Shown here one piece after another: positions 27,118-34,950 of a DNA stretch of 64,000 nt. A program made the position numbers and the translations under genes. This stretch comes from Bacteroidaceae bacterium (GTDB taxonomy: Bacteria; Bacteroidota; Bacteroidia; Bacteroidales; Bacteroidaceae). Position 1 is the stretch's first letter, and each line of letters begins with the position of its first letter. The DNA is taken from the NCBI GenBank assembly GCA_017427065.1, contig JAFRTL010000008.1:50180-114179 (forward strand), given 5' to 3'. Below the pieces are notes generated by a model. The model made no database searches and was not told the DNA's origin. It worked only from the letters and a program-made list of their open reading frames with translations.

Positions 27118-27939
27118 ATGGATAAACAAGCCAATTATATCAAACGCATAGAGATCCCGAATCTATGGGATCGTTATCGCATTGCTTGGGACCTGCGCCC
27201 TGATGTGAACATCTTGGGGGGTATAAATGGTGTTGGGAAAACGACCATATTGAATCGATCTATCGATTATCTGGAACAAACCTCGGGTCATGTGAAGAAT
27301 GATGAGAAGAATGGTGTCAAGGTATTTTTTGATGACCCCGAAGCAACGTTCATACCATACGATGTGATTCGTAGCTATGACCGTCCACTCGTGCAGGGAG
27401 AGTTCACTGCACGTATGGCAGATCCGCAAGTGCGTTCGGAACTAGATTGGCAAATTTATCTTCTCCAACGACGTTACTTGAATTATCAAGTCAATATAGG
27501 GAATCGCATGATTGAATTGTTGGGTGGAGACGATGAAGATCGAATAAATGCCACTAAAGTGTCTGAGCCAAAGCGTAAGTTCCAACGACTCATTGATGAC
27601 CTTTTCAGTTATACTAAAAAGAAGATAGATCGTAAAAGCAATGAAATTATTTTCTATCAAGGTCGTGAACGTCTCACTCCCTATCAACTTTCTGCTGGAG
27701 AGAAACATGTGTTGGTAATTCTGCTCACCGTTTTGGTGCGAGAAGGTGAGCACAGCGTGCTTTTCATGGATGAACCTGAAGCTTCTTTGCATATAGAATG
27801 GCAGCAGCGACTTATCAGTATGATTAGAGAACTGAATCCCAATATGCAGTTGATCCTTACCACACATTCTCCTGCTGTCATCATGGATGGTTGGATGGAT
27901 GCTGTTACCGAAGTCAGTGAGATAGCAACAGAGTTATGA
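27118..27939 (+). CDS. ABC-type AAA ATPase, partner of DUF4435 (AriA-like)
   Basis: A 273-residue ATPase with the ABC/SMC layout: Walker A GGINGVGKTT (34-43), signature LSAGEK (191-196), Walker B VLFMDEPE (214-221) and switch His TTHSPA (248-253). A short insert (about 85-180) replaces the long coiled coil of SMC/RecF proteins. It has no membrane partner, so it is not a transporter. The DUF4435 gene overlaps its stop by ATGA, implying fixed stoichiometry. The combination is that of PARIS AriA-AriB, but this ATPase is much shorter than the AriA proteins I know of. Function is not established. Confidence 0.85.
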   Translation: MDKQANYIKRIEIPNLWDRYRIAWDLRPDVNILGGINGVGKTTILNRSIDYLEQTSGHVKNDEKNGVKVFFDDPEATFIPYDVIRSYDRPLVQGEFTARMADPQVRSELDWQIYLLQRRYLNYQVNIGNRMIELLGGDDEDRINATKVSEPKRKFQRLIDDLFSYTKKKIDRKSNEIIFYQGRERLTPYQLSAGEKHVLVILLTVLVREGEHSVLFMDEPEASLHIEWQQRLISMIRELNPNMQLILTTHSPAVIMDGWMDAVTEVSEIATEL

Positions 27940-28943
27940 GCCTTTCTCTTCGAAATAACCTATCTTCCCAATACCTGGAGGCTGCATCTAAGCTTAGTCC
28001 CAGGCAGAAGCGTCGTCGCATCGTGGCTTACGTAGAAAGCTATGACGATATCTTTTTTTGGCGGAGCATCTTATCAGAGTTTGAGAATGAGACGCGTTAT
28101 TTCCGTGTGATGTTGCCTTCTAATTCGTCTCTTTCCAAAGGCAAAAAAATGGTGCTTACCAGCTGCTTGCGTAGTACCCAACTTGGAAAGAACCTTATTG
28201 CATGTGTGGACAGTGATTATGACTACTTGCTTCAAGATTCTACAGATATTTCTAGGGAAATGAATACGAATCCGTACATTTTCCAGACTTATACATACGC
28301 TATAGAAAATTATCAATGTTATGCCGAAAATCTTCATGACATCTGTGTGGAATCTACGTTAAATGATCATCAGATATTCAATTTTCCAGCTTATATGCGT
28401 GAATATTCTGAGATTGTTTGGCCTCTTTTTGTATGGAACATCCTACTTTATCGTCATCACATGAACAATAGCTTTCCTATGAATGTCTTTTGTAATATTA
28501 CTATTCCACCTACGATTGACATTCGAAAGCCTAAATTCAGTCTCGATGCCCTCCGTTTGCAGGTGGAAAGGAAGATGGACGAGTTGGCCACACGACTACC
28601 TCAGTTTGTGGATAAACTCGAAGGGATGGATGAAGAACTGCAAAGATTGGGAGTAACTCCACAGTACACTTATCTTTTCATGAAAGGTCATCATATAAAG
28701 GAGAATGTCGTGATGAAACTTGTCACTCCTGTGTGTATTCAGTTACGTCGCGAACGCGAAGAACAAATCCGGCGTTTGGCTCAACATCGCAAACAATATG
28801 AAAATGAACTCTCTGGTTACAATAACAGCGCATCTCCTGTTGAAGTCATTATGCGCAAGAACGACAATTATAAGGACCTTTTCCTCTATGAATGGATACG
28901 TGAGGACATAAAGCAGTTCTTGGAGGAGTGCGAAAAGAAGTAG
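27936..28943 (+). CDS. DUF4435 protein with Toprim-like catalytic residues (AriB-like)
   Basis: A 335-residue protein starting inside the ATPase stop codon. Toprim-type acidic residues are visible: Glu34 in AYVESYDDIFFW and Asp92/Asp94 in IACVDSDYDYLL, then the DUF4435 block YAIENYQCYAENL (about 121-133). The C-terminal third is helical and charged. In PARIS the equivalent AriB is a nuclease (tRNA cleavage) released from the ATPase on infection; here the catalytic set looks intact, so nuclease activity is a reasonable inference. The gene is convergent with trkH with only 9 bp between. Confidence 0.82.
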   Translation: MSLSLRNNLSSQYLEAASKLSPRQKRRRIVAYVESYDDIFFWRSILSEFENETRYFRVMLPSNSSLSKGKKMVLTSCLRSTQLGKNLIACVDSDYDYLLQDSTDISREMNTNPYIFQTYTYAIENYQCYAENLHDICVESTLNDHQIFNFPAYMREYSEIVWPLFVWNILLYRHHMNNSFPMNVFCNITIPPTIDIRKPKFSLDALRLQVERKMDELATRLPQFVDKLEGMDEELQRLGVTPQYTYLFMKGHHIKENVVMKLVTPVCIQLRREREEQIRRLAQHRKQYENELSGYNNSASPVEVIMRKNDNYKDLFLYEWIREDIKQFLEECEKK

Positions 28944-28952
28944 TCGCGTTTT

Positions 28953-30404
28953 CTAATTGCGATTCCAGAAATGGGGGTTGAATAGTATAAGTATGGTGAA
29001 TAATTCTAGACGACCCAGCAACATCAAGAATGAAACCAACCATTTCCCTGCATCAGGAAGTAAATTCCATTGAAATTCATGTCCTGTGGAGCTAAGTCCG
29101 GGTCCCATATTGCTGAGAGGAGAAACAACGCATCCTACTGCTTCAATGAATGGCAATCCCATAACCATGAAAATGAGTGTACATATTACCACGATAATGA
29201 AATAAAGCATGGTAAATCCCATTACAGTGCTGATAAGCTGTGGTGCTACCGCTTGTTTGTTTATACGAACAGGTAATACGGCATAAGGATGCAGGATATG
29301 ACGGAATTCGTTTTTCACAGTTTTCATAAGTACAACCCAGCGTATCATCTTCATACCACCGCTGGTACTTCCTGCACATGCACCTATCATCATGGGGATA
29401 ATAAGTAATCCCCATCCTACAGCTGGCCAAGTCATAATATCACTGGTGGCAAGACCGCTGGAAGTGTGTAATGAGACTACCTGGAAGAGTGCTTTACGGA
29501 ATGATTCTTCACCACCCATGCCTGTACGGGCAAACAGTATCAGTGTGATAATCAGCGTTAGAACAATAACAGAACATAAGTAGAATCGTAACTCTGTATC
29601 ATCGGAAAATTTGCGAAACTTTCGCTGTAGGAACATCAATTGCAAGTTGAAGTTAATTCCGCAGATAAACATGAAAAGTGTGATGACATATTCAATATAG
29701 GCAGAGTGATAGTATCCTATGCTTTCTTGATGGGTAGAGAAACCGCCAGTACCAGTTGTAGAGAATGCATGGCAGATGCTGTCGAAAGGACTCATGCCCC
29801 CTAATAAAAGAAGTCCGAAGACAATAATGGTGAAACCCGCGTAAAGCGACCACAGCCATTTAGCAGTGACACCAATGCGAGGAGTGACTTTGCTACGAGT
29901 AGGTCCACTCACCTCTGCAGCAAAAACCTGTAAACTCCTACTTCCGAAGATAGGAAGTATGGCAAGGGTAAACATCAATATGCCCAATCCACCAAGCCAT
30001 TGTGTGAAACAGCGCCAGAAAAGAAGTCCATGCGGCATGGAATCGATGTCCATCAATATCGTACTTCCTGTACTGGTGATGCCACTCATAGATTCAAAGA
30101 ATGCATCTGAAACGTTAGGAATATGTCCGCCAATAAGATAGGGAAGGGTTCCAAAGATAGTAAATGATAACCATGAAAAAGTCACCAATACGTAACCGTC
30201 ACGTCTAGTAAACTGACGAGGTGCCTTATGGCCAATAAAGAACAGCGTCAGTCCTGCAACAAGAGTGATTAGTGTAGAGATAAGGAAACTATGTAGGGCA
30301 TCGTCTTGATAATAGTATGACACGCCTGCACTAATAGCAAGCATCAGTGATTCTATTCCTAGCAATACACCTACTAACCTCAATATGGTTTTGAACCTTA
30401 TCAT
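28953..30404 (-). CDS. trkH: Trk potassium uptake system, channel subunit TrkH
   Basis: A 483-residue K+ channel subunit with ten or so membrane helices and four selectivity-filter loops, seen in FESMSGITSTGSTIL, FSTTGTGGFSTHQESIGY, HTSSGLATSDIMTW and VSPLSNMGPGLSS. GACAGSTSGGMKMIRWVVL is the family intramembrane gate loop. It overlaps trkA by ATGA and is the third gene of dxs-trkA-trkH. Together with TrkA it imports K+ using the membrane potential. Confidence 0.95.
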   Translation of the reverse strand: MIRFKTILRLVGVLLGIESLMLAISAGVSYYYQDDALHSFLISTLITLVAGLTLFFIGHKAPRQFTRRDGYVLVTFSWLSFTIFGTLPYLIGGHIPNVSDAFFESMSGITSTGSTILMDIDSMPHGLLFWRCFTQWLGGLGILMFTLAILPIFGSRSLQVFAAEVSGPTRSKVTPRIGVTAKWLWSLYAGFTIIVFGLLLLGGMSPFDSICHAFSTTGTGGFSTHQESIGYYHSAYIEYVITLFMFICGINFNLQLMFLQRKFRKFSDDTELRFYLCSVIVLTLIITLILFARTGMGGEESFRKALFQVVSLHTSSGLATSDIMTWPAVGWGLLIIPMMIGACAGSTSGGMKMIRWVVLMKTVKNEFRHILHPYAVLPVRINKQAVAPQLISTVMGFTMLYFIIVVICTLIFMVMGLPFIEAVGCVVSPLSNMGPGLSSTGHEFQWNLLPDAGKWLVSFLMLLGRLELFTILILFNPHFWNRN

Positions 30405-31741
30405 TTGAAAAACTTCTCGATTTTCTGAATCATACTGCTAAGACAGAACACCATCACGTGGTCGCCCTTTTCAATCTGGGTGTTGCCGTTCACCACCATA
30501 CCTTCCCCTCGACGTACCAGTCCTCCAATGGTTGTTCCTTTAGGCAGACCTAAATCTTTCACCTTGTCCTTCGTGATTCGAGAGCCTTCCTTGACGATGA
30601 ACTCTGCTACATCAGCATCAGCAAAGGTGAGGCATTTCACATTCTCTACGTCAGCATCAAGCATCATCTGATAGATACGACTGGCTGCAATCTTCTTTTT
30701 ATTGATGACCGTTCCAATATCCAGACTTTCAGCCATAGATATGTAGTCGATATTCTCAACTTCAGCCACAGATTTTTGCACACCATAGCGTTTAGTCGCC
30801 ATACAAGCAAGAATATTGGTCTCAGCATTTCCAGTCAAAGCGATGAAAGCATCCGTATTCTCCAGTCCCTCATTGAGCAACATTTCTGTGTCGCGTCCAT
30901 CTCCTCCAATGACAAGCACGTTTCCTGATAACACATTATTCAATCGAGCAATACGGTCAGGATCTTGCTCGATGATCTTCACATTCATATAGTCGGGAAC
31001 GTACATGGCTGTACGGATAGCAATGCGGCTCCCACCCATTATCATTACATTACGAACATCAGGATAATCTTCCTTTCCTGCTATTTTACGAATATACGGT
31101 ACATATTTACGCGTGGTGGTAAAATAGACGATGTCTCCAAGACGGATGAAGTCATCACCACGAGGAATGAGCGTTTCACTTCCTCGCTTAATCGCCACCA
31201 CATGATAAGGAAGGTTGGGATCGCCCAATGTCTTTAACTGCACATTGAGAATCTCTGCTTTCTCACGCATTTTTACTCCTACAAGGATAAGGGCACCATC
31301 ACAGATTTCCCACCATTGTCGCACCCAACTCATCTTAATGGCAGAGACGATTTCCTTCGCTGCCAAATGCTCTGGATAAATCAGAGAGCCTACTCCCATC
31401 TTTCGGAAGAACTCTTGTGCATGAGGGTCTAAGTATTCATAGTTATCAATACGTGCCACAGTCTTGCGGGCACCTAAATCTGCAGCAAACATGCAGGAAG
31501 TAAGGTTACGGCTCTCGTCGGGTGTTACAGCAATAAAGAGATCAGCCTTGCCAGCTCCTACATCCTTCAGTGTATGGATACTGCTTGGACTGCCCACCAC
31601 CGTCATAAGGTCGAAGTTGCTGCTAAGTGCACTGAGTTTCTCCTCATTCTCATCAATGAGGGTAATGTCTTGATTCTCGCGCGAAAGCATCTTGGCGAGA
31701 TGGGTTCCTACGGCTCCTGCGCCAGCGATAACGATTTTCAT
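30401..31741 (-). CDS. trkA: Trk potassium uptake system, NAD-binding subunit TrkA
   Basis: A 446-residue peripheral regulator made of two RCK_N-RCK_C halves. The first nucleotide fold begins MKIVIAGAGAVGTHLAKML with Asp31-type acidic end LIDENEE, the second MIMGGSRIAIRTAMY near 230. Both RCK_C parts follow (ISALKM region and about 370-446 with GLPKGTTIGGLVRRGE). NAD(H)/ATP binding to the ring gates TrkH. It is located 3 bp after dxs and overlaps trkH. Confidence 0.95.
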   Translation of the reverse strand: MKIVIAGAGAVGTHLAKMLSRENQDITLIDENEEKLSALSSNFDLMTVVGSPSSIHTLKDVGAGKADLFIAVTPDESRNLTSCMFAADLGARKTVARIDNYEYLDPHAQEFFRKMGVGSLIYPEHLAAKEIVSAIKMSWVRQWWEICDGALILVGVKMREKAEILNVQLKTLGDPNLPYHVVAIKRGSETLIPRGDDFIRLGDIVYFTTTRKYVPYIRKIAGKEDYPDVRNVMIMGGSRIAIRTAMYVPDYMNVKIIEQDPDRIARLNNVLSGNVLVIGGDGRDTEMLLNEGLENTDAFIALTGNAETNILACMATKRYGVQKSVAEVENIDYISMAESLDIGTVINKKKIAASRIYQMMLDADVENVKCLTFADADVAEFIVKEGSRITKDKVKDLGLPKGTTIGGLVRRGEGMVVNGNTQIEKGDHVMVFCLSSMIQKIEKFFK

Positions 31742-31744
31742 TCC

Positions 31745-33649
31745 TTATAAGTTTTTTGACAAGCACTTAGCTATACCTTCCACATCGATACCGCAGATGT
31801 GATAAAGCTCAGTCACTTTTCCATGTTCGATGAATTGATCAGGAATACCCAAACGTTCTACTAGTGGATGAAATCCATGTAAGTCCATCCATTCCAAGAC
31901 TGCACTTCCCATACCGCCAGTAACCGCTCCGTCTTCGATGGTTACGATGCATTGGAAGCGCTTTCCTATTTCCATCAACATCTCCTCATCCAGAGGTTTT
32001 AAGAATCGAAGGTCATAGTGAGCGATACTTTTCCCTGTTTCTGCTTCTACTTGCTTGATGGCTTCTGAAGCCAGATTCCCTATAGGGCCGATACTCACTA
32101 CTGCCAAATCTTTTCCTTCTTTCAGCATCTGCCCCTTTCCAACAGGTATTTCTTCCAAAGGACAATGCCAATCTGCCAATACTCCTCGACCTCTTGGATA
32201 GCGGATGACGAACGGACCTTTATCTGGCAGTTGTGCCGTATACATTAGTCGTCGAAGTTCATGCTCATTCAGTGGAGAGGCGATGGTCAGATGTGGTACT
32301 GTACGGAGGATAGCCATATCAAGCATTCCATGATGTGTAGGACCATCTTCGCCTACCAATCCTGCTCTATCTAAGCAGATTACTACAGGAAGACGTAACA
32401 GAGCTATGTCATGTACGATATTGTCAAAAGCTCGTTGCATGAACGATGAATAGATGCTTAGGAACGGCTGCAAACCTTCTTTTGCCAAACCTCCAGAGAA
32501 AGTGGCAGCATGTCCCTCTGCAATACCCACATCGAAAGCCCTGTCGGGCATCGCTTCCATCAGTTTGTTCATCGAACTGCCTGATGGCATCGCAGGTGTA
32601 ATGCCTACAATACGTGGATTCTGCTTTGCCAGTTCTATCAATGTCTCTCCAAATACATCTTGATATTTCAGTGGGAGCTCCTGATGACTTTCCTTTTTCT
32701 GCTCTCCTGTTTGAGGATCGAATCCTCCTGCTGCATGCCAAGCTGTTGGATCCTTCTCTGCAGGTTCGAAGCCTTTGCCTTTCTTGGTATGCAGATGCAG
32801 CAACTTTGGCCCCTTCATCTCCTTCAGTTGTTTGAGCACACGCACCAAGTTTAGCACATCGTGCCCATTGATAGGACCGAAGTAGCGGATATTCAAGCCT
32901 TCGAAAATGTTCTGCTGTTGGGCAATGGTACTTTTCAAACTGTTGCCCAAACGGATGAGGCTCTTTCTGCGATCATCATTCATCAATCCCATTTTCTTCA
33001 GCACCTTCGATGCTTTATCACGAAGGTTGTTATAGCCTTCCGACGTATGCAGATTGGCCAGATATTCTTTCATGCCACCTACACTGTTGTCTATCGACAT
33101 GTCGTTATCGTTCAGGATAATCAGCAGGTCATTTGGAGTGGTCGACACGTTGTTCAATCCTTCGAATGCCAATCCGCCACTCATACTGCCATCGCCGATC
33201 ACTGCCACTACATGACGGTCTTTTTCTCCTTTCAGTTGGGCAGCTACAGCCATTCCAAGCGCAGCGGAAATGGAGTTTGATGCATGTCCGCATGCAAACG
33301 TATCATACTCACTTTCCTGCGGAGAAGGGAAGGGACGGATACCTCCCAATTTACGATTAGTGGAAAAAGTCTGGCGTCTTCCTGTCAGTATCTTATGTCC
33401 GTATGCTTGATGACCCACATCCCACACGATACGGTCGTATGGTGTCTGGAACACATAGTGCAGTGCTACAGTCAGTTCAACGGTTCCAAGACTGGCTGCA
33501 AAATGCCCAGGATTGCAAGAAACCTCCTTGATGATGTCATGGCGAAGTTCCTTACACAACTCTGGCAACTGATTTATATCCAATTTGCGCAGGTCGTCTG
33601 GAATATTTATATCATTCAGCAATTGCTGCTGTTCTGTATCTTGATTCAT
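31745..33649 (-). CDS. dxs: 1-deoxy-D-xylulose-5-phosphate synthase
   Basis: A 634-residue thiamine-diphosphate enzyme that joins pyruvate and glyceraldehyde 3-phosphate, the first step of the MEP isoprenoid route. Visible are [15 protein letters not shown], the ThDP motif [17 protein letters not shown] through [25 protein letters not shown] and the transketolase part with [17 protein letters not shown]. The ATG at 33649 (MNQDTEQ) is preferred; the longer frame would need a TTG at 33664. It heads dxs-trkA-trkH. Confidence 0.96.
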   Translation of the reverse strand: MNQDTEQQQLLNDINIPDDLRKLDINQLPELCKELRHDIIKEVSCNPGHFAASLGTVELTVALHYVFQTPYDRIVWDVGHQAYGHKILTGRRQTFSTNRKLGGIRPFPSPQESEYDTFACGHASNSISAALGMAVAAQLKGEKDRHVVAVIGDGSMSGGLAFEGLNNVSTTPNDLLIILNDNDMSIDNSVGGMKEYLANLHTSEGYNNLRDKASKVLKKMGLMNDDRRKSLIRLGNSLKSTIAQQQNIFEGLNIRYFGPINGHDVLNLVRVLKQLKEMKGPKLLHLHTKKGKGFEPAEKDPTAWHAAGGFDPQTGEQKKESHQELPLKYQDVFGETLIELAKQNPRIVGITPAMPSGSSMNKLMEAMPDRAFDVGIAEGHAATFSGGLAKEGLQPFLSIYSSFMQRAFDNIVHDIALLRLPVVICLDRAGLVGEDGPTHHGMLDMAILRTVPHLTIASPLNEHELRRLMYTAQLPDKGPFVIRYPRGRGVLADWHCPLEEIPVGKGQMLKEGKDLAVVSIGPIGNLASEAIKQVEAETGKSIAHYDLRFLKPLDEEMLMEIGKRFQCIVTIEDGAVTGGMGSAVLEWMDLHGFHPLVERLGIPDQFIEHGKVTELYHICGIDVEGIAKCLSKNL

Positions 33650-33672
33650 ATTATTGCAAATCAATTATGCTG

Positions 33673-33680
33673 CGAAGATA
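33673..33680 (-). promoter_or_regulatory. Predicted promoter -7 box for dxs-trkA-trkH
   Basis: Minus-strand TATCTTCG, 23 bp before the dxs ATG. Confidence 0.6.
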
Positions 33681-33740
33681 ATAAAAAAAAAGATACTTGG
33701 AGAGATATTCGTATTTTTACTACGTGTAGTCATTTTTTTT

Positions 33741-33894
33741 CTTGTGCACAGCAACATTTTTTCTTACACACAGCAACAAATACTCTCACGAGTAAAAATT
33801 ATATTTCTAGTTAGGAAAAATTTTTTTCCTAGTTAGAAAAAAAGATTTTGCCAGTTTTTTAATTTTTCTATCCTAATTGAGAAGAAATGAAAGA
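33741..33894. repeat. Intergenic array, seven 22-bp units in strict register (array C)
   Basis: Units start exactly 22 bp apart at 33741, 33763, 33785, 33807, 33829, 33851 and 33873, each with a C. Units 1 and 2 share CACAGCAACA, units 4 and 5 share CTAGTTAG plus A- and T-runs, and units 3, 6 and 7 are more diverged. The array fills the divergent gap between dxs and the GSCFA gene; the remainder of the gap holds the two promoters. Confidence 0.8.
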
Positions 33895-33923
33895 TGTAAG
33901 TCTATCATGTGAAAAAAATGCAT

Positions 33924-33931
33924 TATCTTTG
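33924..33931 (+). promoter_or_regulatory. Predicted promoter -7 box for the GSCFA gene
   Basis: TATCTTTG, 29 bp before the ATG at 33961 and just beyond array C. Confidence 0.65.
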
Positions 33932-33960
33932 TCCGATAATATGCAAAAACTTGATGCCTT

Positions 33961-34950
33961 ATGCTGAAACTCTGCACTGCTGTGGAAAAGCCTGTCTCCA
34001 TGCCTGCACTGCATTATGGAGAAGATATGCTGATGCTGGGTTCATGCTTTGCCGACCAAATGGGGAAACGCCTGATGAATATGAAGTTCGCTTGCGATGT
34101 GAATCCCTACGGGACATTGTATAATCCGTGTTCTATCAGCAGGGCTTTGCGCGAAATCATAGAGGGAAAAGAGTATTTGGCACAAGATTTGTACTTTTAT
34201 AATGGATGTTGGCACAGTGCGATGCATCACGGAGATTTCTCTAAAGTGCAACAAGCTGAAACCCTGCGACTTATAAACGAACGTATCAGTAAGGCCCACC
34301 AACATCTTAGCTCATTGAAACACTTGTTCATCACTTTTGGCACTGCTTGGGTGTATGAAGCGGATAATTGTGTCGTGTCAAATTGTCATAAACGCCAAGA
34401 ATCTGACTTCGTTAGAAGGCGCTTGAGTGTGGAAGAAATAGTTGACGATTATGGTAAATTGATGGATCAAATGCTTGCGGAGTGTCCTGACATGGATGTA
34501 ACATTTTCTGTCAGTCCTATTCGCCATATTCGCGACGGTTTGCATGAGAATCAACTTAGTAAGGCCACATTGCTGATAGCCATCGACACTTTGAGGAAAA
34601 ATCTACATTCGGAAAGGATTCATTATTTTCCTGCTTATGAGTTGATGATGGATGAATTGAGAGACTATCGATTCTATGCAGCCGATATGGCGCATCCATC
34701 TGAAGTGGCGGAGCAGTTGATTTGGGAGCGTTTTCTGGAATACACCATGAATGCAGCCACTAAAGAGCAGATGAAAGAAGTGGAGAATGTGGAGCGCATG
34801 TTGTGCCATCGGCCTCTACATGAGGATACGGAGGCCAACAAACAGTTTTTGAAACAATTAATACAGAAGATAGACCAACTCACGGACAAATATCCGCAGC
34901 TGGATTTTAAAGAGGAAAGGAAAGAATGCCTTACGAAATTGGAAAAATAG
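33961..34950 (+). CDS. GSCFA domain protein (SGNH-like hydrolase family)
   Basis: A 329-residue cytosolic protein with the motif that names the family: LGSCFADQMGKRL at about 27-39, the Ser lying where GDSL/SGNH esterases have their nucleophile. Later blocks are FITFGTAWVYE and the C-terminal AADMAHPSEVAEQLIWERF, whose Asp-x-x-His supplies the remaining catalytic dyad. Substrates of GSCFA proteins are not known. Its end overlaps the murF-alr start by 25 nt, which ties it to cell-wall synthesis by position only. Confidence 0.9.
   Translation: MLKLCTAVEKPVSMPALHYGEDMLMLGSCFADQMGKRLMNMKFACDVNPYGTLYNPCSISRALREIIEGKEYLAQDLYFYNGCWHSAMHHGDFSKVQQAETLRLINERISKAHQHLSSLKHLFITFGTAWVYEADNCVVSNCHKRQESDFVRRRLSVEEIVDDYGKLMDQMLAECPDMDVTFSVSPIRHIRDGLHENQLSKATLLIAIDTLRKNLHSERIHYFPAYELMMDELRDYRFYAADMAHPSEVAEQLIWERFLEYTMNAATKEQMKEVENVERMLCHRPLHEDTEANKQFLKQLIQKIDQLTDKYPQLDFKEERKECLTKLEK

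Noticed and set aside
31745-33664. TTG start for dxs five codons upstream
   Set aside because: An ATG in frame at 33649 gives a family-like N-terminus; the TTG would leave only an 8-bp gap to the promoter box.
33741-33894. CRISPR array
   Set aside because: The period is only 22 bp, there is no constant repeat of 28-36 bp alternating with unique spacers, and no cas genes are present.
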